NCBI GenBank assembly: GCA_031286585.1 | Contig: JAITUC010000006.1 | Location: forward strand, 85,243 to 149,242 | Length of the DNA: 64,000 nucleotides | From: Delftia acidovorans | GTDB lineage: Bacteria; Pseudomonadota; Gammaproteobacteria; Burkholderiales; Burkholderiaceae_C | Direction of reading: 5' to 3' | Shown: piece by piece, positions 50,682 to 59,757 of the stretch | How positions within the stretch are numbered: position 1 is the stretch's first letter | Layout: each line of letters begins with the position of its first letter | Translations under genes and position numbers: made by a program | Notes under the pieces: generated by a model | Seen by the model: only the letters and a program-made list of their open reading frames with translations | The model's database searches: none | What the model was told of the DNA's origin: nothing

Positions 50682-52292
50682 ATGGATGCCAAAGTGCAGC
50701 CCCCCGGGCTGGAAGGCGCAGCCCAGCGCAACCGCCGCCATATGCAGGAGCGCCTGGACGAGGTGCGGCAGCTGGAGCAGCGCGCCGTGCAGCGTTCGGC
50801 GCGCGCGGCGCGGCAGTTCCATGCCCAGGGCAAGCTGCTGCCGCGCGAGCGGCTGGCACACCTGCTTGATGCCGACAGGCCTTTCCATGAACTGATGTCC
50901 CTGGCCGGCTATTGCAGCCTGGAGGACCCGGACCCCGCCACCAGCGTGCCCGGCAGCGCCTTGATCACGGGCATAGGCCATGTCTCGGGCGTGCGCTGCA
51001 TGGTGGCCGTCAATGATGCGGGCATCAGCGCGGGCGCCATGCAGTCGCTCACGGGGCAAAAGCTCATGCGGGCGCAGGAGATCGCTCTCGCGCAAAAGCT
51101 CCCGCTGATCCAGCTGGTGGAGAGCGCGGGCGGCAATCTTCGCAAGTACCGGGTGGAGCGCTTCCTGGTGGGCGGCGGCATGTTCTACAACCTGGCGCGG
51201 CTGTCGGCGGCAGGGCTGCCCGTGGTGTCGCTGATCCATGGCTCCTCGGCGGCCGGCGGCGCCTACCTGCCGGGGCTGTCCGACTATGTGGTCATGGTGC
51301 GCGGCCAGGCCCGCGCCTACCTGGCAGGGCCCTCGCTGCTCAAGGCAGCCACGGGCGAGGAGGCCAGCGACGAGGAACTGGGCGGCGCCGACATGCATGC
51401 CGCCACCTCGGGCCTGGCCGACTACCTGGCCGACAACGACCTGGACGGCATCATGCGGGTGCGCGAGATCATGGCCCGCATAGGCTGGACCGATGCGCCA
51501 GCCCCCGCCTGGCGGCTCCCGCGCCACGACGCCGAGGAGCTGCTGCAGATCATGCCGGCCGACACGCGCACGCCGGTGGACATGCGCGAGGTCATCGCGC
51601 GGCTGGTGGACGGCTCGGACTTCCATGCCTTCAAGGAGGCCTTCGGCGCCCAGACGGTCTGCGGCTACGCGGCCATCGAAGGGCACGAGCTGGGCCTGCT
51701 CACCAACAACGGCCCGCTGGACAGCGACGGCGCCAACAAGGCCGCGCAGTTCATACAGCTGTGCGCCCAGCTGGGCCGGCCCCTGGTCTTCCTGCAGAAC
51801 ATCACGGGCTTCATGGTGGGGCGCGGCCATGAGGAGGCCGGAATGATCAAGCATGGCGCCAAGCTGATCCAGGCCTTGTCGAATGCGCCCGTGCCGCGCT
51901 TCACGGTGATGTGCGGCGCCTCCTATGGAGCGGGCAACTACGGCATGTGCGGGCGCGCCTTCCGGCCCGACCTGCTGTTTTCCTGGCCCAACGCGCGCAC
52001 GGCCGTGATGGGCGGCGAGCAGGCGGCCATGACCATGCGCATGGTGGCCGAAGCCGCCGTACGGCGCGCGGGCGCCGAGCCCGACGCGCAGGCCCTGGAT
52101 GCGCAGGACCGGGACATCGTCCAGGCCTTCGACTCGCAGTCGGGTGCCATCCACACCAGCAGCCTGCTGATGGACGACGGCGTGATCGACCCGCGCGAGA
52201 CACGCGCCTGGCTGGCCATGGCACTGGCCACCGCGGCCAGCGCCCGCCTGCGCGACCTGCATCCCGTGCAGTTCGGCGTGGCCCGCCTTTAG
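50682..52292 (+). CDS. Acyl-CoA carboxylase beta subunit, geranyl-CoA/methylcrotonyl-CoA type (AtuC-like)
   Basis: 536-residue carboxyltransferase. N-terminal crotonase half: HAQGKLLPRERLAHLLD, FVMV-type acyl-CoA pocket with SSAAGGAYLPGLSDYVVMV (about 185-203) and AGPSLLKAATGEEASDEELG (about 210-229), which resembles geranyl-CoA rather than propionyl-CoA enzymes. C-terminal half: NITGFMVGRGHEEAGMIKHG and GAGNYGMCGRAFRPD. GGAGACAAG decides the start. With the alpha subunit at 53568 it would carboxylate a branched, 3-methyl-2-enoyl-CoA. Confidence 0.9.
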   Translation: MDAKVQPPGLEGAAQRNRRHMQERLDEVRQLEQRAVQRSARAARQFHAQGKLLPRERLAHLLDADRPFHELMSLAGYCSLEDPDPATSVPGSALITGIGHVSGVRCMVAVNDAGISAGAMQSLTGQKLMRAQEIALAQKLPLIQLVESAGGNLRKYRVERFLVGGGMFYNLARLSAAGLPVVSLIHGSSAAGGAYLPGLSDYVVMVRGQARAYLAGPSLLKAATGEEASDEELGGADMHAATSGLADYLADNDLDGIMRVREIMARIGWTDAPAPAWRLPRHDAEELLQIMPADTRTPVDMREVIARLVDGSDFHAFKEAFGAQTVCGYAAIEGHELGLLTNNGPLDSDGANKAAQFIQLCAQLGRPLVFLQNITGFMVGRGHEEAGMIKHGAKLIQALSNAPVPRFTVMCGASYGAGNYGMCGRAFRPDLLFSWPNARTAVMGGEQAAMTMRMVAEAAVRRAGAEPDAQALDAQDRDIVQAFDSQSGAIHTSSLLMDDGVIDPRETRAWLAMALATAASARLRDLHPVQFGVARL

Positions 52293-52386
52293 GGCCGCCC
52301 TGCCATCCATCTTTGCCCGGTAGCGCGGCGCCCATCCCGCGCGGGCCCGGCTTCGCAAGTTCACAGCCCACCAAGGAGAGCACAGC

Positions 52387-53553
52387 ATGATGACTTCCGA
52401 CCATATCGCCCTGCAGGACAGCGTGCGCAGGCTGATCGCCAGGGAGATCGAGCCCCATGTCGAGGAATGGGAGGCGGCCGAGATCTTCCCCGCCCACGAG
52501 GTGTTCAAGAAGCTGGGCGCGGCGGGCCTGCTGGGCGTGAACAAGCCCGTGGAGTACGGCGGCATGGGGCTGGACTACAGCTACGAGATCGCTTTCTGCG
52601 AGGCCATAGGCAGCATCAGCAGCGGCGGCGTGGGCATGGCCATCGCGGTGCAGACGGACATGGCCACGCCGGCGCTCACGCACTTCGGCTCGGACGCATT
52701 GCGCGAGCAGTTCCTCAAGCCCACGGTGGCGGGCGACATGGTGGTCTGCCTGGGCGTGTCCGAGTCGGGCGCGGGCTCGGACGTGGCCTCGCTCAAGACC
52801 ACGGCGCGCAAGGACGGGGACGACTATGTCATCAACGGCTCCAAGATGTGGATCACCAACGCCACCCAGGCCGACTGGATGTGCCTGCTGGCCAATACCG
52901 GCGAAGGCGACGTGCACCGCAACAAGTCGCTGATCTGCGTGCCGCTGCGCGAGAACGGCAGGCTGCGCCCCGGCATCAGCATGCAGAAGATCCGCAAGGT
53001 GGGCATGTGGGCCTCGGACACGGCCCAGGTCTTCTTCGACGATGTGCGCGTGCCCCAGCGCTACCGCATCGGCGAGGAGGGCAAGGGCTTCACCTACCAG
53101 ATGCGCCAGTTCCAGGAGGAACGCCTGAGCGGCGCCACGCGGCGCGTGACGGCGCTGGACAAGGTGATCGACGACACCATCGAGTACACGCGCCAGCGCC
53201 AAGCCTTCGGGCGCTCCATCCTCGACAACCAGTCCGTGCACTTCCGGCTGGCCGAGCTCAGGACCGAGGTGGAACTGCTGCGCTCGCTGATCTACCGCGC
53301 GGCCCAGGTCCACATGGGCGGCGGCGACATGACGCAGCTGGCCTCCATGGCCAAGCTCAAGGCCGGGCGCCTGTGCCGCGAGGTCACGGACTCCTGCCTG
53401 CAGTACTGGGGCGGCATGGGCTTCACCTGGGACAACAGCGTCTCGCGCGCCTGGCGCGACCTGCGGCTGATCTCCATCGGCGGCGGCGCCGACGAAATCA
53501 TGCTGACCATCATCTGCAAGCACATGGGGACGCTGCCCCGGCGCGCCGATTGA
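52387..53553 (+). CDS. Acyl-CoA dehydrogenase (AtuD-like)
   Basis: 388-residue FAD enzyme. CLGVSESGAGSDVASLKTTA (FAD-binding strand), WITNATQADWMCLLANTG, RQAFGRSILDNQSVHF and a terminal SIGGGADEIMLTIICKHMG with the catalytic acid region are clear. AAGGAGA lies ten bases before ATG. Position between carboxylase subunits suggests it makes the unsaturated acyl-CoA that the carboxylase uses, as citronellyl-CoA dehydrogenase does in the Atu pathway (inference). Confidence 0.9.
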   Translation: MMTSDHIALQDSVRRLIAREIEPHVEEWEAAEIFPAHEVFKKLGAAGLLGVNKPVEYGGMGLDYSYEIAFCEAIGSISSGGVGMAIAVQTDMATPALTHFGSDALREQFLKPTVAGDMVVCLGVSESGAGSDVASLKTTARKDGDDYVINGSKMWITNATQADWMCLLANTGEGDVHRNKSLICVPLRENGRLRPGISMQKIRKVGMWASDTAQVFFDDVRVPQRYRIGEEGKGFTYQMRQFQEERLSGATRRVTALDKVIDDTIEYTRQRQAFGRSILDNQSVHFRLAELRTEVELLRSLIYRAAQVHMGGGDMTQLASMAKLKAGRLCREVTDSCLQYWGGMGFTWDNSVSRAWRDLRLISIGGGADEIMLTIICKHMGTLPRRAD

Positions 53554-53567
53554 GCAGGGAGCCGGAC

Positions 53568-55646
53568 ATGCGCTTCGACACCCTGCTGATCGCCAACCGC
53601 GGAGAGATCGCGCTGCGCATCATGCGCACGGCGTGGCGCATGGGCCTGCGCTGCGTGGCCGTGTATTCCGATGCCGATGCGCACAGCCCCCATGTGCGCC
53701 TTGCCGACCTGGCCGTGCACATAGGCCCTGCGCCTGCCGACCAGAGCTACCGCGACGGTGCGGCGCTGATCGCGGCCTGCCGTCGCGCGGGCGCCCAGGC
53801 CATCCATCCGGGCTATGGTTTCCTGTCCGAGAACGCGGACTTCGCGCAGGCCGTGGCCGATGCGGGGCTGGTGTTCGTGGGGCCCTCGCCGGGCGTGATC
53901 GACCTGATGGGCAACAAGGCCCGGGCCAAGCAGGCCATGGAGGCCGCAGGCGTGCCCACGGTGCCCGGGGCGGCGGCCCATGGCGATGCGCGCCAGGTGC
54001 TGGATGCCGCGCGGCGCATCGGCTTTCCCGTGATCCTGAAGGCTGCGGCGGGCGGTGGCGGCCGGGGCATGCGCGTGGTGCGCCGCGAAGATGAACTGGA
54101 GGCGCTGCTGCGCCAGGCGCGGTCGGAGGCGGCCAGCGCCTTCGGCTCGGACGAGATCATCCTGGAGCGCGCCATAGAGAACGGCCGCCATATCGAAGTG
54201 CAGGTGCTGTGCGACGAGCATGGCCGCTGCCTGCACCTGGGCGAGCGCGACTGCTCGACCCAGCGGCGCTTCCAGAAGCTGATCGAGGAGGCGCCGTCGC
54301 CCGCCGTGGACGAGGCGCTGCGCCAGGCCATGGGCGAGGTGGCGCGCAAGGCCTGCGAGGCCATCGGCTACACGGGCGCAGGCACGCTGGAGTTCCTGCT
54401 GGATGCGCAGCGGCGCTTCTACTTCATGGAGATGAACACGCGCCTGCAGGTGGAGCATGGCGTGACCGAGCTGGTCACGGGGCTGGACCTGGTGGAGCAG
54501 CAGATCCGCATCGCCCAGGGCCAGCCGCTGGCGCTGGCACAGCAGGACGTGCGCCTGCGCGGCCATGCCATCGAGCTGCGCCTGTGTGCCGAGGATCCCT
54601 GGCAGGGCTACCTGCCCCAGGTCGGCACGGTGGGCCTGTGGCGCGCGCCGCCCGAGGTGCGTGCCGACACCTGCCTGGAGGATGGCGCCGAAATCGGGCC
54701 CTTCTATGACTCCATGGTGGCCAAGCTCATGGCCTGGGGCGACAGCCGCGAGGCCTGCCTGGCAAGCCTGCGCCAGGCCTGCGAACGCACGGCGCTGCTG
54801 GGCGTGCGCAGCAACCTGGGCTTTCTGCGCCGATGCCTGGCGCATCCGCAGTTCGCTGCAGGCGAGGTGACCACGGACTTCCTGGGGCGCCAGGACCTGG
54901 GGCAGGACCCCTGGCGGCGCACACCCTCGCCCCATGCGCGTGCGGCGGCCGCGCTTTTGCTGGGCGGCGGCATCGGCCTGGCGGCAGGCGCAATCACTGG
55001 GGACCGGATCGCGGGCCGGATCACAGACCAGATCACGGACCGGTTGCCGGGCCGGTCGCTGTGGCTGCGCGATGCCAGCCACCCGGCGTCGCCATCCCCG
55101 GCGCAGGGCTACACGCTGAGCCACACCGGGGGCGGGGTGCAACTGGCCTGTGAGGATGGCCCGCCGCCCATGGCGCGCGGTGCCACCGATCCTGCGCCTG
55201 CGCCCGCTTCTGTCTCCGTCTCCTGGCAGCTGGGCAATCTGCGCTGGGAGCCCCAGACGGGCCTGCTGGGGCTGGAGGTCGACGGCCTGTACCGGCCGCT
55301 GCACTGCCACCAGGACGCCAGCGGGCAGCTCTGGGTGCAGGACGGTGCGGACAGCTTCGTGTTCGAGCGCCTGCTGCGCTTCGAGGCCGGCCACGGCAGT
55401 GCGGGCGGGGGAGGGGCGTTGCGCGCGCCCATGAGCGGTCGTGTCATCGCCGTGCTGGTGGAAGAGGGCCAGCGGGTGGAGCGGGGCGACACCCTGCTGG
55501 TGATCGAGTCCATGAAGATGGAAATGCCGCTGGCCGCGCCCGGCGCGGGCCGCATCGCGGCGCTGGGCGTGCGCCCGGGCATGCAGCTGGGCGCCGGCCA
55601 GGTGCTGCTGCAGGTGTGTGCCGATGAAGACAAGGAGCTGTCATGA
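53568..55646 (+). CDS. Acyl-CoA carboxylase alpha subunit: biotin carboxylase plus biotin carrier (AtuF-like)
   Basis: 692 residues. Biotin carboxylase core 1-450: LIANRGEIALRIMRTAWRMG, the Gly-rich ATP loop KAAAGGGGRGMRVV (about 159-172), MEMNTRLQVEHGVTELVTGL. The biotin attachment motif ESMKMEMPLAAPG lies near the end (Lys about 649). Between them an insert with RIAGRITDQITDRLPGR is encoded by a short imperfect DNA repeat. The next gene starts in its last codons (ATGA). Confidence 0.9.
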   Translation: MRFDTLLIANRGEIALRIMRTAWRMGLRCVAVYSDADAHSPHVRLADLAVHIGPAPADQSYRDGAALIAACRRAGAQAIHPGYGFLSENADFAQAVADAGLVFVGPSPGVIDLMGNKARAKQAMEAAGVPTVPGAAAHGDARQVLDAARRIGFPVILKAAAGGGGRGMRVVRREDELEALLRQARSEAASAFGSDEIILERAIENGRHIEVQVLCDEHGRCLHLGERDCSTQRRFQKLIEEAPSPAVDEALRQAMGEVARKACEAIGYTGAGTLEFLLDAQRRFYFMEMNTRLQVEHGVTELVTGLDLVEQQIRIAQGQPLALAQQDVRLRGHAIELRLCAEDPWQGYLPQVGTVGLWRAPPEVRADTCLEDGAEIGPFYDSMVAKLMAWGDSREACLASLRQACERTALLGVRSNLGFLRRCLAHPQFAAGEVTTDFLGRQDLGQDPWRRTPSPHARAAAALLLGGGIGLAAGAITGDRIAGRITDQITDRLPGRSLWLRDASHPASPSPAQGYTLSHTGGGVQLACEDGPPPMARGATDPAPAPASVSVSWQLGNLRWEPQTGLLGLEVDGLYRPLHCHQDASGQLWVQDGADSFVFERLLRFEAGHGSAGGGGALRAPMSGRVIAVLVEEGQRVERGDTLLVIESMKMEMPLAAPGAGRIAALGVRPGMQLGAGQVLLQVCADEDKELS

Positions 55647-57526
55647 ACCCCTCCACCCTCCCGGACCCGCCCGCGCAGCACACGGTGCTCATCGGCGGAG
55701 CATCGGGCTTCTGGGGCGACTCCCAGATGGCCGTGCCCCAGCTCTTGCAGCAGCCGGGCCTGCAGTACCTGGTGTTCGACTACCTGGCCGAGACCACCAT
55801 GTCCATCCTGCAGCGCGCACGGCTGCGCTCGCCCGAACTGGGCTATGCCACCGACTTCGTGACGGCGGCGGTCGGGCCGCATCTGAGGGCCATCCGCGAC
55901 AAGGGCGTGCGCCTGGTCTCCAATGCGGGGGGGCTGCATCCCGCTGGCTGCCGCGATGCCATCCTGGCGCTGGCGCGCGAGCAGGGCGTGCAGGTCAAGG
56001 TCGCCATCGTCACGGGCGACGATGTGCTGGACCGACAGCAGGACTTCGAGCCCTGGCAGCAGGATCCCCTGCCCGCGCAGCTGCCGCCGCTGATGTCGGC
56101 CAGCGCCTATCTGGGCGCCGGGCCCATCGCCCGTGCGCTCGATGGGGGCGCCGACATCGTCGTCACGGGCCGCTGCGTGGACAGTGCGGCGCTGCTGGGC
56201 ATTGCCATCCACGAGTTCGGCTGGCGCATGGACGACTACGACCGCCTGGCCCAGGCCAGCCTGGCCGGCCACCTGGTCGAGTGCGGCGCCCAGGCCACGG
56301 GCGGCCTGTTCACCGACTGGGAGGCCGTGCCCGACTGGGCCGACATCGGCTATCCGCTGGTGCGCATGCAGGCCGATGGCGGTTTCGAGCTGTTCCAGCC
56401 CGCAGGGCGCGGCGGCCTGGTCACGCGCCAGACCGTGGGCGAGCAACTGCTCTACGAGATAGGCGACCCCTGCGCCTATGCGCTGCCCGACGTGGTATGC
56501 GACTTCTCGCAGGTGCGCATCGAGGACCTGCCTGGCCATGGTGGCGAGGGCGGGCGCGTGCGCGTGGGCGGCGCACGGGGGCGCGCGCCAGGGCCGGGCT
56601 ACAAGGTCACGGCCACCTACCAGCAGGGCTGGCAGATAGCCCTCATGATGGCCATCCGCGGCCAGCGGGCCATGGACAAGGCCCGCCGCACGGCCGAGGC
56701 GCTGCTGGCGCGAACCCGTGCGCAGATGCATGCGGCGGGCTTTGCCGACTATGGCGAAACGCTGGTGGAACTGCTGGGCGCCGAGTCCATGTACGGCCCC
56801 CACCGCCGCGTGGCCGACAGCCGCGAGATCGTGTTGCGCATTGCCGCGCGGCATGCGGACCGGCGCGCCCTGGGCTTTCTGCAAAAGGAAGCTTCCTCGG
56901 CCGGTACCTCCATGGGACCGGGCACGCGCAGCCACTTCGGCGGCCGGTCCGAGGTGCAGAGCGTGATCCGCACCGCCTCCTTCCTGCTGCCCAAGGCGGC
57001 CGTGGCCGTGCAATGGCAGGCGGCGGCTGATGCCTTGCCGGTCCCGGTTCCGGTTCCGGTTCCGGCGGATGGGGCGGATGGGGCGGCGTCCGCCATCGCT
57101 GAGGAGGCCGCCGTGGCGGAAGCTCCCGCCGCGATGCCTGCCGGCGAGGACACCGTGCGCCTGCCGCTGGGCTGGATCGCCCATGGCCGCAGCGGCGACA
57201 AGGGGGACGACGCCAACATCGGCCTCATGGCGCGTGCTCCGCAATGGCTGCCCGTGCTGCGCGATCAGGTCAGCGCCGAGCGCGTGCAGGCCTACTTCGC
57301 CCACCTGGCCAGCGGGCCGGTCACACGCTACGAACTGCCGGGCCTGGGCGCATTGAACTTCGTGCTGCGCCAGGCGCTGGGTGGCGGCGGCTCCTGCAGC
57401 CTGCGCTCCGACCCGCTGGGCAAGTGCTATGCCCAGATGCTGCTCGACATGGAAATCGACTGCCCGCGCGTCCTGGCTCCCCAGGGCCCGCCCGTGGCCG
57501 CCCGCGCGCCCGGCGCATCACTGTGA
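55643..57526 (+). CDS. Acyclic terpene utilization AtuA-family protein
   Basis: 627 residues. The large N-terminal domain (about 12-455; formerly DUF1446) opens with LIGGASGFWGDSQMAVPQLL and includes VSNAGGLHPAGCRDAI, GADIVVTGRCVDSAALLG and FGWRMDDYDRLAQASLAGHL. The C-terminal AtuA-like ferredoxin-fold domain (about 510-620) carries AHGRSGDKGDDANIGL. Between them lies a Pro-Val repeat linker. AtuA is required for citronellol/geraniol growth in pseudomonads but its reaction is not settled. It shares the cluster with carboxylase and dehydrogenase genes, as in the Atu locus. Confidence 0.9.
   Translation: MNPSTLPDPPAQHTVLIGGASGFWGDSQMAVPQLLQQPGLQYLVFDYLAETTMSILQRARLRSPELGYATDFVTAAVGPHLRAIRDKGVRLVSNAGGLHPAGCRDAILALAREQGVQVKVAIVTGDDVLDRQQDFEPWQQDPLPAQLPPLMSASAYLGAGPIARALDGGADIVVTGRCVDSAALLGIAIHEFGWRMDDYDRLAQASLAGHLVECGAQATGGLFTDWEAVPDWADIGYPLVRMQADGGFELFQPAGRGGLVTRQTVGEQLLYEIGDPCAYALPDVVCDFSQVRIEDLPGHGGEGGRVRVGGARGRAPGPGYKVTATYQQGWQIALMMAIRGQRAMDKARRTAEALLARTRAQMHAAGFADYGETLVELLGAESMYGPHRRVADSREIVLRIAARHADRRALGFLQKEASSAGTSMGPGTRSHFGGRSEVQSVIRTASFLLPKAAVAVQWQAAADALPVPVPVPVPADGADGAASAIAEEAAVAEAPAAMPAGEDTVRLPLGWIAHGRSGDKGDDANIGLMARAPQWLPVLRDQVSAERVQAYFAHLASGPVTRYELPGLGALNFVLRQALGGGGSCSLRSDPLGKCYAQMLLDMEIDCPRVLAPQGPPVAARAPGASL
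57038..57066 (+). repeat. Hexanucleotide repeat CCGGTT encoding Pro-Val
   Basis: Four to five tandem CCGGTT/CCGGTC units in frame, giving alternating Pro and Val between the two AtuA domains. It is in the same sequence family (read on the other strand) as the repeat at 13820-13887. Confidence 0.8.
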
Positions 57527-57538
57527 AGGAGAGCGATC

Positions 57539-58594
57539 ATGCAGACGCAGGAACTGGAAACCCCGGAGGGCTGCGGCCCGAGCACGTCCAGACCCATGTC
57601 CATGCCCATGCCCTGGTCCCGCCGCGCCTGGCTGCGTGGCGGCTGTGCCGCGGGCCTGGTGGCCGCGCTGCCACCGCTGGCCCTGGCGCAGGGTAGCCGG
57701 CTGGACAAGCCCGTGCGCATCGTCGTGGCCTACGGTGCGGGAGGTGCCTCGGACAGCATTGCGCGCTATGTGGGCGAGGCCATCGCCCAGCGCGGCGGCA
57801 AGCCCGCCATCGTGGAGAACCGGCCCGGCGCGGACGGCAACATCGCGGCCGAGTACGTGCTGCGCGCGCCCGGCGATGCCTACAACCTGCTGGTGTCGGG
57901 ATCGTCCACGCATGCGGCCAACGCCACCATCTACCGCAAGCTGGGCTACAGCCCGCAGGGCGACTTCACGCCGCTGGCCACCATGGCGACCACGCCCTAT
58001 GCCATGCTGGTCAACCCCCGGCGCATTGCCCAGGCCACGGCGGCCGACTTCCTGGCCTGGGCGCGCAGGGAGGGAACGCAGCTGTCCTTCGCCAGCGCCA
58101 ATGTGGGCGGGCGCATCGCGGGCGAGCGCTTCAAGCAGCTCACCCGGATCAATGCCGTCAGCGTTCCCTACAAAAGCAGCGCCCAGGCCATGACCGACCT
58201 GATCGGCGGGCAGTTCGACTACTACTTCTGCGACATGCTCACGGCCTTGCCCCAGGTCAAGGCCGGCACGGTGCATGCGCTGGCGCTGTCCAGCGCCCAG
58301 CGCATACCCAGCCTGCCCGATGTGCCCACCGTGGCCGAACTGGGCTACCCCGACTTCGACGTGAGCTCCTGGATCGCCGTCTGGAGCGCCAGGGCCGCCA
58401 CGCCGCCCGCCGTCTCGGCCCTGCTGTCGCAATGGGTGGGCGAAGCCCTGTCCAGCGCGGCGGGCAGGGACTTCCTGGTCGGCAAGGGCCTGGTGCCCAC
58501 GCCCGTGTCGCCCGAGCACCTGGTCTTCCTGCAGGAGCGCGATACCCGGCTGTGGGGGCGGATCATCACCGAGGCGGGCATGACCGCACCCTGA
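57539..58594 (+). CDS. Bug/TctC-type substrate-binding protein
   Basis: 351 residues, with an N-terminal extension (about 30) before the Tat-like signal WSRRAWLRGGCAAGLVAALP. The mature part has VRIVVAYGAGGASDSIARYV, AIVENRPGADGNIAAEYVL and VPYKSSAQAMTDLIGGQFDY. AAGGAGAG lies before ATG. It lies inside the terpene-type cluster and is likely the receptor for the branched acid or its precursor. Confidence 0.92.
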   Translation: MQTQELETPEGCGPSTSRPMSMPMPWSRRAWLRGGCAAGLVAALPPLALAQGSRLDKPVRIVVAYGAGGASDSIARYVGEAIAQRGGKPAIVENRPGADGNIAAEYVLRAPGDAYNLLVSGSSTHAANATIYRKLGYSPQGDFTPLATMATTPYAMLVNPRRIAQATAADFLAWARREGTQLSFASANVGGRIAGERFKQLTRINAVSVPYKSSAQAMTDLIGGQFDYYFCDMLTALPQVKAGTVHALALSSAQRIPSLPDVPTVAELGYPDFDVSSWIAVWSARAATPPAVSALLSQWVGEALSSAAGRDFLVGKGLVPTPVSPEHLVFLQERDTRLWGRIITEAGMTAP

Positions 58595-58777
58595 GAACGT
58601 GTTGACGATCCCCTCGCGGTGCCGCATGGCTGCGCCATGCCCTCCCGGTTGCGCCCCAAAAACCGCGTCTGCGGCGTTGCAAATCCTCGCCGGGCCACCA
58701 GCCCGACTGCGGTTTGCGCCTTGCAGCCCCGATTTTTGGTGCGCAACGGCACTCGCGCTGAGATCGTCAACACGTTC
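58595..58777. repeat. 183-base element with perfect 16-base terminal inverted repeats
   Basis: GAACGTGTTGACGATC at 58595-58610 and its exact reverse complement at 58762-58777. Inside, GTTGCGCCCCAAAAACC matches the complement of GATTTTTGGTGCGCAAC, so most of it could fold as one long stem-loop. It starts immediately after the Bug stop codon and lies before the converging LysR gene. It resembles the extragenic palindromic elements of Comamonadaceae. No transposase is present. Confidence 0.8.
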
Positions 58778-58805
58778 TGAAGCCGGGGCGATGCGCCATG
58801 GCGAC

Positions 58806-59654
58806 TCAACGCGGAGCGATCAGATGAAGCACTTTTCTTGCGCTGTCGTCCAGCGCGTCGGCCCGCCAGTACAGGTGAAACCGCATGGGGGCGAGGGCGG
58901 GCAGGCGGACCTGGGGGTCGAGCACGCGCACATCCGGGGCCAGCATCTCCACCGTGCGGGCCGTGATGCCCAGGCCCGCGCGTACGGCGGCACGCACGCC
59001 GGCCAGGGTGGAAGTCTGGAAGGCCGCATGCCAGCCTATGCCCGCCTCGTCCAGGGCCTGCACCATGCTGCTGCGAAACGGGCAGGCGTTGTCCATGAGG
59101 ATCAGCGGCACGGAGCTGCCGCCCTGGTGGTGGTAGCGCGCACCGGCGATCCAGGCCACGGGCGAGGTACGCAGCACCAGTTGCTCGAAGCCCGCATGGG
59201 CGGCAATGTCCACCAGCAGGTCCACGTCGCCCCGGCGCAGCGCCGAGGCCAGCCAGCGGCTGCGCCCCACCTGGATGTCGATGCTGAGCTTGGGAAAGGT
59301 CTCGGCGCACAGCTCCAGGTAGGCGGGCAGCAGCGCGTCCAGCGCGTCGGCGCAGACGCCTATGCGCACCGGGTGGGAGAAGGTCTCCTCGGTGATGGCG
59401 CGGTAGGCCTCGTCGTTGAGGCTGACCATGCGCCGCGCGTATTCCAGCAGCCGCGCGCCCTCGGTCGTGAGGCGCTTGCGCCGGCCCACGCGCTCGAACA
59501 GCGCGCACCCCAGCAGGGTTTCCAGCTTTTGCATCTGCTGCGAGACCGCCGCCTGGGTGCGGTAGACCTTCTCGGCCGCATTGGTGAAGCTCTCGCGTTC
59601 CGCCACGGCCACGAAGGTGCGCAGCAGGCTGATGTCGAGGTTGCGGGCCGTCAT
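58806..59654 (-). CDS. LysR-family transcriptional regulator
   Basis: 282 residues from ATG 59654 (MTARNLDISLLRTFVAVAER), the family's usual start; ATG 59675 would add seven residues. HTH about 8-65 with TNAAEKVYRTQAAVSQQMQK, effector domain behind. It is divergent from the enoyl-CoA hydratase gene and converges on the Bug gene, so it probably controls the second half of the terpene-type cluster. Confidence 0.88.
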   Translation of the reverse strand: MTARNLDISLLRTFVAVAERESFTNAAEKVYRTQAAVSQQMQKLETLLGCALFERVGRRKRLTTEGARLLEYARRMVSLNDEAYRAITEETFSHPVRIGVCADALDALLPAYLELCAETFPKLSIDIQVGRSRWLASALRRGDVDLLVDIAAHAGFEQLVLRTSPVAWIAGARYHHQGGSSVPLILMDNACPFRSSMVQALDEAGIGWHAAFQTSTLAGVRAAVRAGLGITARTVEMLAPDVRVLDPQVRLPALAPMRFHLYWRADALDDSARKVLHLIAPR

Positions 59655-59757
59655 CGCGTGACCGGTCCCTGCCATGTGGTCGGGTGCACCTTGTCTCCTT
59701 GCCGGCCTTCAAAGGCCTTCTTTCCTGTCTGAACGCCGCATTCCATCGGAGGAAACC

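Noticed and set aside
52467..53567. Upstream 366-codon extension of the biotin carboxylase frame
   Set aside because: It is out of frame with, and inside, the acyl-CoA dehydrogenase gene. The carboxylase begins with MRFDTLLIANRG at 53568.
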